Translations under genes and position numbers: made by a program
Shown: positions 1 through 10,418 of the stretch, piece by piece
Layout of the letters: each line of letters begins with the position of its first letter
How positions within the stretch are numbered: the first letter of the stretch is position 1
The notes under the pieces: generated by a model
Database searches by the model: none
What the model was told of the DNA's origin: nothing
What the model saw: only the letters and a program-made list of their open reading frames with translations
Source of the DNA: Parapedobacter pyrenivorans_A
GTDB lineage: Bacteria > Bacteroidota > Bacteroidia > Sphingobacteriales > Sphingobacteriaceae
Length of the DNA: 64,000 nucleotides
NCBI RefSeq assembly: GCF_041925275.1
Contig: NZ_JBHEUZ010000004.1
Span: 233,504 to 297,503 of the forward strand
Direction: 5' to 3'

Positions 1-3000
1 GGCGAGATCCCTGCCGTAAACGGCCACGCTCGCTCCAGCTAACCTTATCTTTGTCGTTAGGCTTCGTGGCAACGTGTACTCCAGCCGGACCTCCCTTAGT
101 TTTAGGAACGACGCGTCAAAGCTATTGGTCTCTACATTCGCCCTCCGATAATAATCGGCATACCAGGTTTGGATGGGTACTTCCTTCGTGTTTGGCGAAT
201 AACTGCCATCGGCATGCTGCACTACGCCGTCGCCCACGACGGTCATTGTTTCGCGTCCATGGAGAGTGTGGCTCAACTTGCCCTGTTCGGTCATTTTATG
301 GTGGGTCTGGGAATATACCAGTCCACCGTACTGCCCGTCGATCAGTACGCTCATCCGCCAATTCCGATAGCGGAATTCATTTTGGAAGCCACCGCGCCAA
401 TCGGCATACGCATTGCCGATTTTCTGTATATCCGACGGTCGAACGGCCAAGCCTGTTCCTTCGTTAAACACCACTTGTCCATCGTCGTTGCGCACAAGGC
501 CAAACCCATAGAGGTCGCCGGTGGTTCCACCCTTACGGGCGATGATAGAGACCGCTCCGGCCCCGCTCTGCGCCAGGATCTGCTCCTCATTTTCAATGTC
601 GGCACTCAATTCGAGGATGCGATTATCATTTTTGGCCCACGTCACGGTGCTTGTCCACGTGAAATTGTCATTGGCAATGGGTTTCCCGCTTAGCATGACC
701 TCGATACCTCGATTCCGTACTTTGCCGCCATTGATATAGGCATAGCTATAGCCCGTTGTGATATCCAAAGGTACGCGCAACACCTGGTTGACCGTAATAT
801 TGTTGTACAGGTTTACATCCGCATTGATGCGGTTTTTGAAGAGCGAAAAGTCCACTCCACCTTCCCAGGAGGTAGAGATCTCCGGTTTTAATTCGGCATT
901 ATGCAGGGTCGTCGGCGCGTTGGCCGATCCGGGGAAGTCGATGGATTCATAATATTTCTGCAGTCGATAAGGTTCGGTGTCGTTACCCACCATCGCCCAC
1001 GAAAGGCGCGCTTTGGCAAACGATATGGCGGCAGGTAACTGGAAGATGTCGCTTAGCACAAAGCTGGAACTGACAGAAGGGTAGAAGTACGACCAGTTTT
1101 CGCGGGGCAGGGTAGAGGACCAGTCATTCCTTCCGGTAATATCTACGAAGACCTTATCCTGCCAGGAAAGGTTTACTAGCCCGTAGATACTATGGATCTG
1201 CTTTTGATAGATGTTGTTGTTTGCAATCGCAACGTCCAACGCGTTGCTCAACTTGTATATGCCGGGTAGGTTGAGTCCGCGGGCAACGGCGTTGTTGTTC
1301 TTTTCCTCTCTATTCATGATGTTCCCGCCGAGCGAGGCGTTGATGTTGAATTGCTGGCCCAATGCATCTTTATACGTCAGCAACAAGTCGCTGTTGGACT
1401 CGAAAAAATAAACGTCTTGTTGCTTGTAGTATCCCTTGGGGAAGTTGGCCGTGTCCCAGGGGCGACGGTTTTCGCGTTGGTCCTGACGCAGATTGAGGCC
1501 GGAACGGACCATGAGCTCCCATTTCGGGCTAAATGTATAGATACCCTGTAAATTGCCATCTATGTTCGTGTTTTTCAGGCTATTTGTCATCTCATGGGCA
1601 ATCAGGAACGGATTTTCGATATAGGAGCTGAATGGATGTATTTGGGTAATCTGCTCCTGTCCCTTACGCCAACGCGGTTCATATACAGCCAAGTCGATAT
1701 TGGGGTTCTGGAAAATCATGAAATACGAGATAGACTGGTTGTTGTAGCCCGTGCCGGGCAAGTTGTCACTGCGTTTGTTTGTATAGGCAAACTTTGCATT
1801 GACTTGCAGTTTGTCAGACAGCCGTGCGCTCGTATTGAGCGACGCTACCAGTCGCTCAAAGCCGGTGTTGGGCATGATCCATTCATTTTTGGTATGGGTG
1901 AACGAAGCCCTGGCCGAAAAATTATCGGTAGCCCCATCAAAAGCCACGCTGTTCGTAAGCGTCATGCCGTTCCGGAAAAACCCTTTGACATTGTCCTTAT
2001 AGGGGCGCCATGGCAATCGTTCGGTCGATTGCCCTTCAATCGTCGGGTCATATTGGTAATAGTCCTGGCCATCGAACTTGGGGCCAAATGCACTGGAGGT
2101 AGAACCCGTGTTCGGTCCGTCTTCCGATAGTTGGTAAGAATAGTATAGCTCGCCGGCTGCATTCCGGTTGTTGTTTCCTTGCCCGTATTCATATTGCATG
2201 TCTGGCCAGCGAAGGATATCGTTGATACTACTGTTCGAATTGATGGTGATACCAACGCCGCCCGTGCGTTTGCTGCCTTTTTTCGTGGTGATGATCAATG
2301 CGCCATTTCCAGCACGGCTTCCGTACAGGGCAGTGGCGGCAGCGCCCTTCAGCACCGTTACGGATTCGATGTCGTCCGGATTGATATCTCCCAGCCCGTT
2401 GCCAAAATCGATGGGAATATCTTTGTCCCCTCCAACGACCCCCGCGCCGTAGGCGTCGTTCACACCCGAACTGGCTTTGCCATTGATCATCGGGATGCCA
2501 TCAACCACGATCAGTGCTTCGTTGCCGCCGGCGTCGAACGAGCGATCCCCGCGCAGGTTTATGCGTGTCGTATTCAACGGACCCGACCCCGCCTGTATTA
2601 AATTCAAGCCCGCTACTTTGCCCTTCATGGCATCAGACCAGCTGCTCGGCATGGCTTCCGTGAGGTCGTCGCCCTTGACGGTGCTCACTGCATATCCCAA
2701 CCCTTTGGCCTCCCTTTCGATACCCAATGCCGTGACGACCACTTCGGAGATTTCCGTACTGGATAATTGAAGCGCAACGACCAAATTACGTTCCGATGCT
2801 GTAATGGTGACGGTTTGCGTCTCATAGCCGATGAGTGAAAACGTTAAGGTTGTTCCCGATGCGGCGGTAAGTTCAAAACGACCTGCTGCATCGGTGGCGA
2901 CCAGCGACCGACCGTTGGATCCGATGGATACACCACTGAGTGGCTGGTTGTCTTCCGCATCCTGTACAATGCCCCGCACGGTCAATTGTTGTAAAGCACG

Positions 3001-3120
3001 GTCGTGCGGAGTTTCATTGGCTTTCGTTTTTTCAATCCCAAGCAATGTGGTCAATGGGAAAATAAGCAGGCACAGTTTGATGCACCAATGCCCAGACAAT
3101 AAATTGTAGTGTTTTTTCAT
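1..3120 (-). CDS. SusC/RagA-type TonB-dependent outer-membrane receptor, C-terminus cut by window start
   Basis: The minus frame is open from the ATG at 3120 to base 1 (1040 codons, no stop), so the C-terminus lies outside the window. The order is typical of SusC: a hydrophobic export segment (residues ~13-30), a carboxypeptidase-D-like beta domain (around RGIVQDAEDNQPLSGVSIG), a TonB-box region EVVVTALGI, a plug with ALIVVDGIP and VLKGAAATALYGSRAGNGAL, then a long beta-barrel. The last visible residues (ASVAVYGRDLA) resemble the tail region of SusC barrels, so probably under 100 residues are missing. SusC proteins import glycans or peptides with a SusD lipoprotein; the SusD gene would be expected just downstream, outside the window. 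The substrate cannot be read. Confidence 0.93.
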   Translation of the reverse strand, partial: MKKHYNLLSGHWCIKLCLLIFPLTTLLGIEKTKANETPHDRALQQLTVRGIVQDAEDNQPLSGVSIGSNGRSLVATDAAGRFELTAASGTTLTFSLIGYETQTVTITASERNLVVALQLSSTEISEVVVTALGIEREAKGLGYAVSTVKGDDLTEAMPSSWSDAMKGKVAGLNLIQAGSGPLNTTRINLRGDRSFDAGGNEALIVVDGIPMINGKASSGVNDAYGAGVVGGDKDIPIDFGNGLGDINPDDIESVTVLKGAAATALYGSRAGNGALIITTKKGSKRTGGVGITINSNSSINDILRWPDMQYEYGQGNNNRNAAGELYYSYQLSEDGPNTGSTSSAFGPKFDGQDYYQYDPTIEGQSTERLPWRPYKDNVKGFFRNGMTLTNSVAFDGATDNFSARASFTHTKNEWIMPNTGFERLVASLNTSARLSDKLQVNAKFAYTNKRSDNLPGTGYNNQSISYFMIFQNPNIDLAVYEPRWRKGQEQITQIHPFSSYIENPFLIAHEMTNSLKNTNIDGNLQGIYTFSPKWELMVRSGLNLRQDQRENRRPWDTANFPKGYYKQQDVYFFESNSDLLLTYKDALGQQFNINASLGGNIMNREEKNNNAVARGLNLPGIYKLSNALDVAIANNNIYQKQIHSIYGLVNLSWQDKVFVDITGRNDWSSTLPRENWSYFYPSVSSSFVLSDIFQLPAAISFAKARLSWAMVGNDTEPYRLQKYYESIDFPGSANAPTTLHNAELKPEISTSWEGGVDFSLFKNRINADVNLYNNITVNQVLRVPLDITTGYSYAYINGGKVRNRGIEVMLSGKPIANDNFTWTSTVTWAKNDNRILELSADIENEEQILAQSGAGAVSIIARKGGTTGDLYGFGLVRNDDGQVVFNEGTGLAVRPSDIQKIGNAYADWRGGFQNEFRYRNWRMSVLIDGQYGGLVYSQTHHKMTEQGKLSHTLHGRETMTVVGDGVVQHADGSYSPNTKEVPIQTWYADYYRRANVETNSFDASFLKLREVRLEYTLPRSLTTKIRLAGASVAVYGRDLA

Positions 3121-3134
3121 TTCATTAGCGGGTT

Positions 3135-3214
3135 TTTATGCTATGTTATTTCACGGTGCAATGATGCCCTTCTATTGTTTAGTCATTGTTAATGGTGGAT
3201 TACCATAGCATAAA
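3135..3214. repeat. 11-bp perfect inverted repeat in the susC leader
   Basis: TTTATGCTATG at 3135-3145 and its exact reverse complement CATAGCATAAA at 3204-3214 are separated by 58 nt, between the susC start (3120) and the glpF stop (3257). On the minus strand they could form a long-range stem in the susC leader or mark a binding site. No clear TAnnTTTG promoter was found here. Confidence 0.4.
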
Positions 3215-3256
3215 GTTTATAAGCGATTTGTGTATGTTGTCGGATTTGTCTTTACC

Positions 3257-3997
3257 TCAATTGCCCAACCATAAGAATAGGACAGCTGCCAGTGCCGCCC
3301 CCAAAAGAGGACCAATGATAGGTACCCAGGCGTACGTGCCGTCGAATGGCGCTTTGTTTTTCAAGGGCAGCAAAGCATGTACGATACGCGGACCGAGGTC
3401 CCTTGCCGGATTGATGGCATAACCGGTAGTACCGCCTAGGGCCAAGCCGATGACCCAGACAACAAACGCCACGGGAAGAGCACCCAATGAACCCAAGCCG
3501 ATTGGGATGGCTGCATCGGAATCACTGCTGAGCGCCGCATCGGTGAAATAGAAGATGGTGAAAAGAAGAACAAAGGTGCCCACCACCTCGCTGAGGAGGT
3601 TTACGGGAAGGTTACGGATGGCCGGTGCCGTACAGAACACGGCCTGCTTTGCTGCGGCATCAGCTGTCGCCCTGAAATGGTCTTGGTATAGCAGCCAGAC
3701 CATAAATGCGCCTCCCATCGCTCCAATCAATTGGGCGAGTACATAAGATAATGCATCCGCACTGTCGATGTTTCCGGCGATGTACATGGCCAATGTGACC
3801 GCGGGGTTGAGGTGGGCACCGCTGTAGGGTCCGGCAATGACCACCCCCACGAATACGCCGAGGGCCCAAGCCGTGGTGATGACAATCCAGCCACTATTGT
3901 GGCCCTTCGTGCCTTGGAGTACAACGTTGGCCACTACCCCGCCCCCAAGTAGGATGAGGAAGGCTGTGCCGATGAGTTCTGCGATAAAAGGTGTCAT
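3257..3997 (-). CDS. glpF: MIP-family glycerol uptake facilitator / aquaglyceroporin
   Basis: This 246-residue integral membrane protein has the two hallmark MIP half-helix motifs, NPA in GAHLNPAVTLAMY and NPA in GYAINPARDLGPRI. The Asp after the second NPAR is typical of glycerol-conducting members. Six hydrophobic segments fit the aquaporin fold. It would pass glycerol across the inner membrane. It is the last gene of the minus-strand run glpD-glpK-glpF, and its kinase is directly upstream, which supports glycerol rather than water as substrate. Length is normal for the family. Confidence 0.95.
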   Translation of the reverse strand: MTPFIAELIGTAFLILLGGGVVANVVLQGTKGHNSGWIVITTAWALGVFVGVVIAGPYSGAHLNPAVTLAMYIAGNIDSADALSYVLAQLIGAMGGAFMVWLLYQDHFRATADAAAKQAVFCTAPAIRNLPVNLLSEVVGTFVLLFTIFYFTDAALSSDSDAAIPIGLGSLGALPVAFVVWVIGLALGGTTGYAINPARDLGPRIVHALLPLKNKAPFDGTYAWVPIIGPLLGAALAAVLFLWLGN

Positions 3998-3999
3998 AA

Positions 4000-4027
4000 G
4001 TTAGTCGTTAGTCATTAGTCATTGGTC
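4000..4027. repeat. Four tandem heptanucleotides RTTAGTC in the glpK-glpF spacer
   Basis: Reading plus: GTTAGTC, GTTAGTC, ATTAGTC, ATTGGTC in exact 7-nt register. The array fills most of the 39-nt gap between glpK and glpF. It resembles the short heptanucleotide repeats seen in some bacterial intergenic gaps; function unknown. Confidence 0.7.
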
Positions 4028-4036
4028 GTTACACAA

Positions 4037-5524
<1,488 letters not shown>

Positions 5525-5552
5525 ATTGGTTTTTTACAAATCTGCTAATTCG

Positions 5553-7160
5553 TTATGTTGGTTTTCCGTTTTCAGGGGTGATTTCAAGAGTTGGGAGGTA
5601 TCCACTGGCAAGCTCCTTATATTGTGCTGTTTGTACGGCCACCCACCCTTCATCCTTTGTGAGCTGCACTGCCATGATGGCGGCGACCTTCGATGCCATT
5701 TCCATGGATTTGGCTGCATCTAAAAAGAGTGTCCGGAATCGCCTGGCCAGTACATCTTCCACCGTTCGCGCCATTTCATGCCGTACCGCCCAAACTACCT
5801 CTGCGGCTACATGATCGAAATCGGCATGCAGTTTCTCTGCCAGCCGCGGGTCTTCGTCGCAGAGCGCTTGGATAAGCGGTGCATCGCTGCCGTAGACGGC
5901 CCAATGGCCGTGTTGCTGCCAGGTCGCGTATCCATGTATCTTTACGGTCTTCGTACGGCATGGACGTGGTTCGAGCCCCGCAACGGTGATGGCTTTATCA
6001 ACCGTCTCTTCGGCCATTTTGCGATAGGTGGTCCATTTGCCTCCGGTAATAGTGATTAGCCGCGACGTGCCAACGATCAATTTATGGTCGCGTGAGATTT
6101 CTTTCGTCGGGCCATCGGATTCCTTGGGTGCCGCAAGTGGTCTTAGTCCGGCGAAGACGCTGAGTACATCCTTGCGTTGAGGCGGGGTGGTGAGGTAATC
6201 GGCGGTGGTCTTCAAAATGAAGTCGATTTCTGTGTCCAGTGGCCGTGGTTCCAGGCTATGTGCATCGATCGGTGTATCGGTGGTGCCCAGTAAGACGTGG
6301 TTGTGCCACGGCACGCCAAAAAGGACCCGCCCATCGCTCGTTTTCGGAATCATCAGCGCTTCCTCGTTGCTGAGGAATGACCGGTCAACCACGATATGGG
6401 TGCCTTGGCTGGGTTTCACCAGCGGTTGATGTTGGGCCACATCTAATTGGAGGATGTCGTCTACGAAAACTCCCGTGGCGTTGATGACCGCCTTGGCGGC
6501 GACGTTGAAAAGCATGTTGGTTTCTGCATCGGTGAATGCAAGCCCGTCTACGTTGCCAACATTGTCTTTATGCAAAGCCGTTACTTTGCAATAATTAAGT
6601 ACGGCGGCCCCGTTTGCCGCTGCGGTTTGTGCCAGGTTGATGGCCAACCGCGCATCATCGAATTGGCCGTCGAGGTAACGTACGCCGCCCTTGAGACCGG
6701 AGGTTCTTATCCCCGGGAAATGCCCGCTTATTTCTTTCTTCGATACGAAGGAAGATTTCCCGATACGGAATTTCCCGGCCAGCCAATCGTAGAGTTTCAG
6801 TCCGATGAGGTATTTCCATTTGCTGAAATAGGAATAACATGGGATAATGAATGATTGCGCCCGCGCAAGATGGGGGGCATTGCGGAAAATCAGCCCGCGT
6901 TCATGCAGGGCGCTATACACCAACTTCACGTCGCCCATGGCGAGGTAACGAACACCCCCGTGCACCAATTTGGTGCTTCGACTAGAGGTGCCTTTTGCGA
7001 AATCGTGTTGTTCAAGCAATAACGTTTTATACCCCCTTGAGGCGGCATCCACAGCGATTCCGAGTCCGGTCGCGCCACCACCGATGATGACGAGGTCCCA
7101 CAAAGGCGTTATGCCGACTTGATGTAGCGCAGATGTGCGGTCTAATGGGAGGGTATGCAT
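5553..7160 (-). CDS. glpD: Aerobic glycerol-3-phosphate dehydrogenase (FAD, quinone-linked)
   Basis: Oxidises glycerol-3-phosphate to dihydroxyacetone phosphate and passes electrons to the quinone pool at the inner membrane. The 535-residue protein has an N-terminal FAD Rossmann motif IIGGGATGLGIAVDAASRGYKT, the family signature GTSSRSTKLVHGGVRYL, an ITGGKWTTYRKMAEE motif, and a C-terminal DAO_C domain (WAVRHEMARTVEDVLARRFRTLF). It leads the glpD-glpK-glpF unit and is divergent from the DeoR-type regulator. A textbook Bacteroidetes promoter lies 56 nt upstream. Confidence 0.97.
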   Translation of the reverse strand: MHTLPLDRTSALHQVGITPLWDLVIIGGGATGLGIAVDAASRGYKTLLLEQHDFAKGTSSRSTKLVHGGVRYLAMGDVKLVYSALHERGLIFRNAPHLARAQSFIIPCYSYFSKWKYLIGLKLYDWLAGKFRIGKSSFVSKKEISGHFPGIRTSGLKGGVRYLDGQFDDARLAINLAQTAAANGAAVLNYCKVTALHKDNVGNVDGLAFTDAETNMLFNVAAKAVINATGVFVDDILQLDVAQHQPLVKPSQGTHIVVDRSFLSNEEALMIPKTSDGRVLFGVPWHNHVLLGTTDTPIDAHSLEPRPLDTEIDFILKTTADYLTTPPQRKDVLSVFAGLRPLAAPKESDGPTKEISRDHKLIVGTSRLITITGGKWTTYRKMAEETVDKAITVAGLEPRPCRTKTVKIHGYATWQQHGHWAVYGSDAPLIQALCDEDPRLAEKLHADFDHVAAEVVWAVRHEMARTVEDVLARRFRTLFLDAAKSMEMASKVAAIMAVQLTKDEGWVAVQTAQYKELASGYLPTLEITPENGKPT

Positions 7161-7215
7161 TTACAGGGTTAAAAAGAAATATATGGTAAGTATATGAAGT
7201 TAATTATTTCGATTA

Positions 7216-7246
7216 CAAACCTAAATAAACCTTTATATAAAACAAA
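7216..7246 (-). promoter_or_regulatory. Housekeeping promoter of glpD-glpK-glpF
   Basis: On the minus strand TTTG (7246-7243), 19 nt, then TAGGTTTG (7223-7216): an exact match to TTTG-N19-TAnnTTTG, the Bacteroidetes primary-sigma consensus. The start site would fall near 7209, about 48 nt before the glpD ATG. Confidence 0.75.
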
Positions 7247-7250
7247 GTGA

Positions 7251-7267
7251 AATAATAAAATATTATT
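7251..7267. promoter_or_regulatory. Candidate operator for the divergent GlpR-like repressor
   Basis: AATAATA, three A, TATTATT: a perfect 7-bp inverted repeat just upstream of the glpD -33 element and in the shared glpD/deoR intergenic region. The position suits a DeoR-family operator, but the region is so AT-rich that chance is a real alternative. Confidence 0.3.
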
Positions 7268-7354
7268 CGAAAGTAAATGAAATGGTTTAATCCTAATTAA
7301 TTCTAGAAATATATGCCGCTAAATATGTATATTCGCCACCATACAACCGGGAAT

Positions 7355-8116
7355 ATGAATTACGTCGAGCGCCATCAATTTATTATGAGCAAGTTGCAAC
7401 AGAATGGCTCGGTCAGTGTGTTGGATTTATGCAAGTTGTTGGACGTTTCGTCTGTTACAATACGAAAGGATTTGAAGCTCCTGGAGGATCGCCAATTGCT
7501 TTTCCGTACCCACGGAGGGGCCACGTTGATTAATCCATACACTGCCGATCGGACAGTGTTTGAAAAGGAGCGGATACAGGCCACCGAGAAGGTCATGATC
7601 GCGAAGGAAGCCGCTTCGATGATTGCCGATAACGATTCGATCATCATCGCCTCGGGAACGACCGTGCAAGCGATGGCCAAGGAAATCCAGCCGACAGGTA
7701 ACCTGACCGTGGTAACATCTGCATTGAATGTGGCTGTGCAGCTAATCAAGCATCCCAATATTGAGATATTACAGTTAGGGGGGATTCTTCGGAAAAGTTC
7801 TACCTCGGTAGCTGGACTTTATGCAGAACAGATACTTTCAGATTTCTTCTGCAGCAAGCTTTTCTTGGGTGTAGACGGCATCGATCTTGAGTTTGGCCTT
7901 ACAACCACCAATGCACAGGAAGCCCACCTCAACCGTAAGATGATGGAGGTCTCTCAGAAAGTGATTGTACTCGCCGATTCGACGAAATTCGGAAAGCGGG
8001 GGTTCGGCAAGATCTGCGGTATTGAGGAAGTTGATCGCATCATCACCGATCGAGGCATATCGCCGCACACGGTAAAGGCACTGGAGCGCATGGGGGTAAA
8101 GGTTACCGTGGTTTAG
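7355..8116 (+). CDS. DeoR-family transcriptional regulator (GlpR-like)
   Basis: A 253-residue DeoR protein when started at the ATG at 7355 (MNYVERHQFIM), the usual beginning of the winged-helix domain. An upstream in-frame ATG at 7313 would add 14 residues with no family support. The N-terminal HTH contains SVLDLCKLLDVSSVTIRKDLKLLEDRQ and RTHGGATL. The C-terminal sugar-phosphate sensor domain has IASGTTVQAMA and LGVDGID. It is divergent from glpD-glpK-glpF, so it most likely represses that operon and responds to glycerol-3-phosphate; the ligand is inference. Its last 14 nt overlap the convergent gene ending at 8103. Confidence 0.88.
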   Translation: MNYVERHQFIMSKLQQNGSVSVLDLCKLLDVSSVTIRKDLKLLEDRQLLFRTHGGATLINPYTADRTVFEKERIQATEKVMIAKEAASMIADNDSIIIASGTTVQAMAKEIQPTGNLTVVTSALNVAVQLIKHPNIEILQLGGILRKSSTSVAGLYAEQILSDFFCSKLFLGVDGIDLEFGLTTTNAQEAHLNRKMMEVSQKVIVLADSTKFGKRGFGKICGIEEVDRIITDRGISPHTVKALERMGVKVTVV

Positions 8117-9122
8117 CGTACAGCCTGCCGATGTTGTATTGCAACGTGAATTGTTGTTGATTGTCTATCGCCCCCGGGGTAAAGTGGAGGCTGAGTGTGA
8201 GTTTGCTTTCCAACCCCTTGTATTGCAGTGGTTTCCATCCTAATTCGAGCCTGTCGTAGCGGTCGGCCGTATAGAACCGATCGCCGAATACGATGGCCAT
8301 CGGTTCGCCGGAATAAAATGTATTGGCAATGAATATTTTCCGGTACTCCGCGTATACGTCACTGATGAAACCTTTGGGTATACGCCAGTCGTAGACACCC
8401 CGTAGCCGATCAAATGCGACCAAACCACCGGCACTGATATCCAGTGAATCAAGGAAAGAAACGGCCGAAAGGTCGATTCCCAGCTTGGCCATGGCTGCAC
8501 CATTATCTCGTATCGGCATCGCATCTTCGGCGGTGCCATTCCTTGTCCCGGCGTTATGCCATAGCGTGGCGCCGTGCGAAAAGTAGGCCAGTCCCATACC
8601 CGCCCGGCCCGAAATACCGGCGATAAATTGCTCCCGATCCTTTTCCGTCTGCCTGCTGGTCCAGTCGATCCATATCTGCTGGTGGAATGTGTTGCCTCCG
8701 AAGCGGTACAGCAGGCCCTCTATATTGGGGTGGTAATAGGCAAGCGTATCATTCAATAGGGCACGGTGGTACCCCGAAAGCAATTCGTTGCGTGGAAACA
8801 TGCCGATGTAGAAATCGTGGCCCGACCGTTTGTAATTGTAATAGACCGTGGGTAATAACTGCCTCGCATTCGCTTCTGTTGAGCCGAACTCGTGCAATAG
8901 ATTGATGCCCCCATGCAGAAAATGGGTGCTATCCAAAATCAAGCGTACTTCTGGTGCGATACGTACGCCAAGGATGGTCTGCGAATACCCTCCGGATTTC
9001 GCATATTCGCGGTTATCAGCAAACCCGTGGAAGCGGACATTCCACCCAATATCCTGCGCAAGCGCGGACACAAAGGCCAGCAGCGCAAGGAATAGGGTAG
9101 GCAGGCAGCGGGCAGCAGTCAT
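8103..9122 (-). CDS. Exported outer-membrane-type protein of unknown function
   Basis: I do not recognise the family. The ATG at 9122 gives a signal peptide (MTAARCLPTLFLALLAFVSALAQ) followed by about 315 residues rich in alternating aromatic/polar stretches (FHGFADNREYAKSGGYSQTILGV, VYYNYKRSGHDFYIGMFPRN, RLELGWKPLQYKG, QFTLQYNIGRLY). This pattern fits an outer-membrane beta-barrel or beta-sandwich protein. A TTG two codons upstream is an alternative start. The 3' end overlaps the deoR 3' end by 14 nt (convergent). It lies 23 nt downstream of sucB on the same strand, so it may be transcribed by read-through from sucAB. Confidence 0.75.
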   Translation of the reverse strand: MTAARCLPTLFLALLAFVSALAQDIGWNVRFHGFADNREYAKSGGYSQTILGVRIAPEVRLILDSTHFLHGGINLLHEFGSTEANARQLLPTVYYNYKRSGHDFYIGMFPRNELLSGYHRALLNDTLAYYHPNIEGLLYRFGGNTFHQQIWIDWTSRQTEKDREQFIAGISGRAGMGLAYFSHGATLWHNAGTRNGTAEDAMPIRDNGAAMAKLGIDLSAVSFLDSLDISAGGLVAFDRLRGVYDWRIPKGFISDVYAEYRKIFIANTFYSGEPMAIVFGDRFYTADRYDRLELGWKPLQYKGLESKLTLSLHFTPGAIDNQQQFTLQYNIGRLYAKPR

Positions 9123-9145
9123 GATCAACGCTCAGGTGCCGCACC

Positions 9146-10396
9146 TTAGACTTCCAGCAGTAACCGGGCAGGGTCCTCAAGCAACTGTTTCACACGTACA
9201 AGGAAACTTACCGACTCGCGGCCATCGATGATGCGGTGATCGTATGATAGGGCGATATACATCATGGGGCGTATGACCACCTGTCCGTTTTCGGCAACCG
9301 GACGCTCAAGGATGTTGTGCATGCCGAGGATGGCCGATTGGGGTGCATTGATGATGGGTGTAGACATCATCGAACCGAATACGCCACCATTGGTGATGGT
9401 AAACGTGCCCCCGGTCATTTCTTCGATGGTCAGCTTGCTCTCGCGCGCTTTGGTGGCCAGTTCGATAACCGCTTTTTCGATCTCGTGGAGCGACAATGAC
9501 TCGGCATTGCGGATGACGGGCACCACAAGTCCTTTGGGCGCCGATACGGCGATGGAAACATCCACGAAATCGCTGTATACGATTTCATCGTTCTCAATAC
9601 GGGCATTTACGGCGGGCCATTCTTTCAAAGCGGTGCATACCGCTTTGGTGAAGAACGACATGAACCCTAACCCTACGCCGTGTTTCTCTTTGAAGGTTTC
9701 TTTATACTTGGCGCGGAGATCCATGATGGGTTTCATGTTCACTTCGTTGAAGGTAGTGAGCATGGCGGTTTCATTTTTTACCGTTACCAGTCGTTTAGCG
9801 ATGGTTTTCCGCAGCGACGACATCTTTTCCCGACGCTCGTCGCGCGCACCGCGCACCGTGGTGATGGCCGCCGCAGGTGCCGCTGGCTTCACTTTTTCAA
9901 CAGCGGGTTCCGCTTGTCGGACCTCCGCTTTCTCGGCATCCTCTTTCGTGATCCGTCCGTCTTTGCCGGTTCCGGTTACAGAGGAGGGGTCGAGGCCCTT
10001 TTCCCGAAGGATCTTGGCTGCGGCCGGTGAAGCCGTTCCACTGGCGTAGGTCGTTGCACCGCCCGCTTCCTGGGCCGCGGCCGGCTTGGCGCTGGCTGGG
10101 GGCGCAGCTGCGGCCTTATCAGCGTTGGTATCCTTGGTTTCGCCTCCGTTTGCGGGTGCTGTCCCTTCTTCAATGGTTGCCACCACGGCGCCGATTTCCA
10201 AGGTATCGCCTTCTTGGGCCACGGTGCGCAGAATCCCCGCCTTTTCGGCAGGTAATTCAAAGGTTGCCTTATCCGATTCCAGTTCGGCGATGGTCTCATC
10301 CATCTCCACGTAATCACCGTCTTGTTTAATCCATTGTGATAAAGTGACTTCCGAAATGGACTCACCTACGGTCGGTACTTTTATTTCTAAACTCAT
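9146..10396 (-). CDS. sucB: 2-oxoglutarate dehydrogenase E2, dihydrolipoamide succinyltransferase
   Basis: E2 core of the 2-oxoglutarate dehydrogenase complex of the TCA cycle. It transfers the succinyl group from lipoamide to CoA. The 416 residues show an N-terminal lipoyl domain with the lipoylated Lys in ELESDKATFEL, an Ala/Pro-rich linker, a peripheral-subunit-binding domain (SPAAAKILREKGLDPSSV...DGRITKEDA), and a catalytic domain ending in the active-site segment SYDHRIIDGRESVSFL. It follows sucA by 22 nt on the same strand. The E3 (lipoamide dehydrogenase) gene is not in this window. Confidence 0.96.
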   Translation of the reverse strand: MSLEIKVPTVGESISEVTLSQWIKQDGDYVEMDETIAELESDKATFELPAEKAGILRTVAQEGDTLEIGAVVATIEEGTAPANGGETKDTNADKAAAAPPASAKPAAAQEAGGATTYASGTASPAAAKILREKGLDPSSVTGTGKDGRITKEDAEKAEVRQAEPAVEKVKPAAPAAAITTVRGARDERREKMSSLRKTIAKRLVTVKNETAMLTTFNEVNMKPIMDLRAKYKETFKEKHGVGLGFMSFFTKAVCTALKEWPAVNARIENDEIVYSDFVDVSIAVSAPKGLVVPVIRNAESLSLHEIEKAVIELATKARESKLTIEEMTGGTFTITNGGVFGSMMSTPIINAPQSAILGMHNILERPVAENGQVVIRPMMYIALSYDHRIIDGRESVSFLVRVKQLLEDPARLLLEV

Positions 10397-10418
10397 ATAC
10401 GACTGTTTTATTTCTCGG

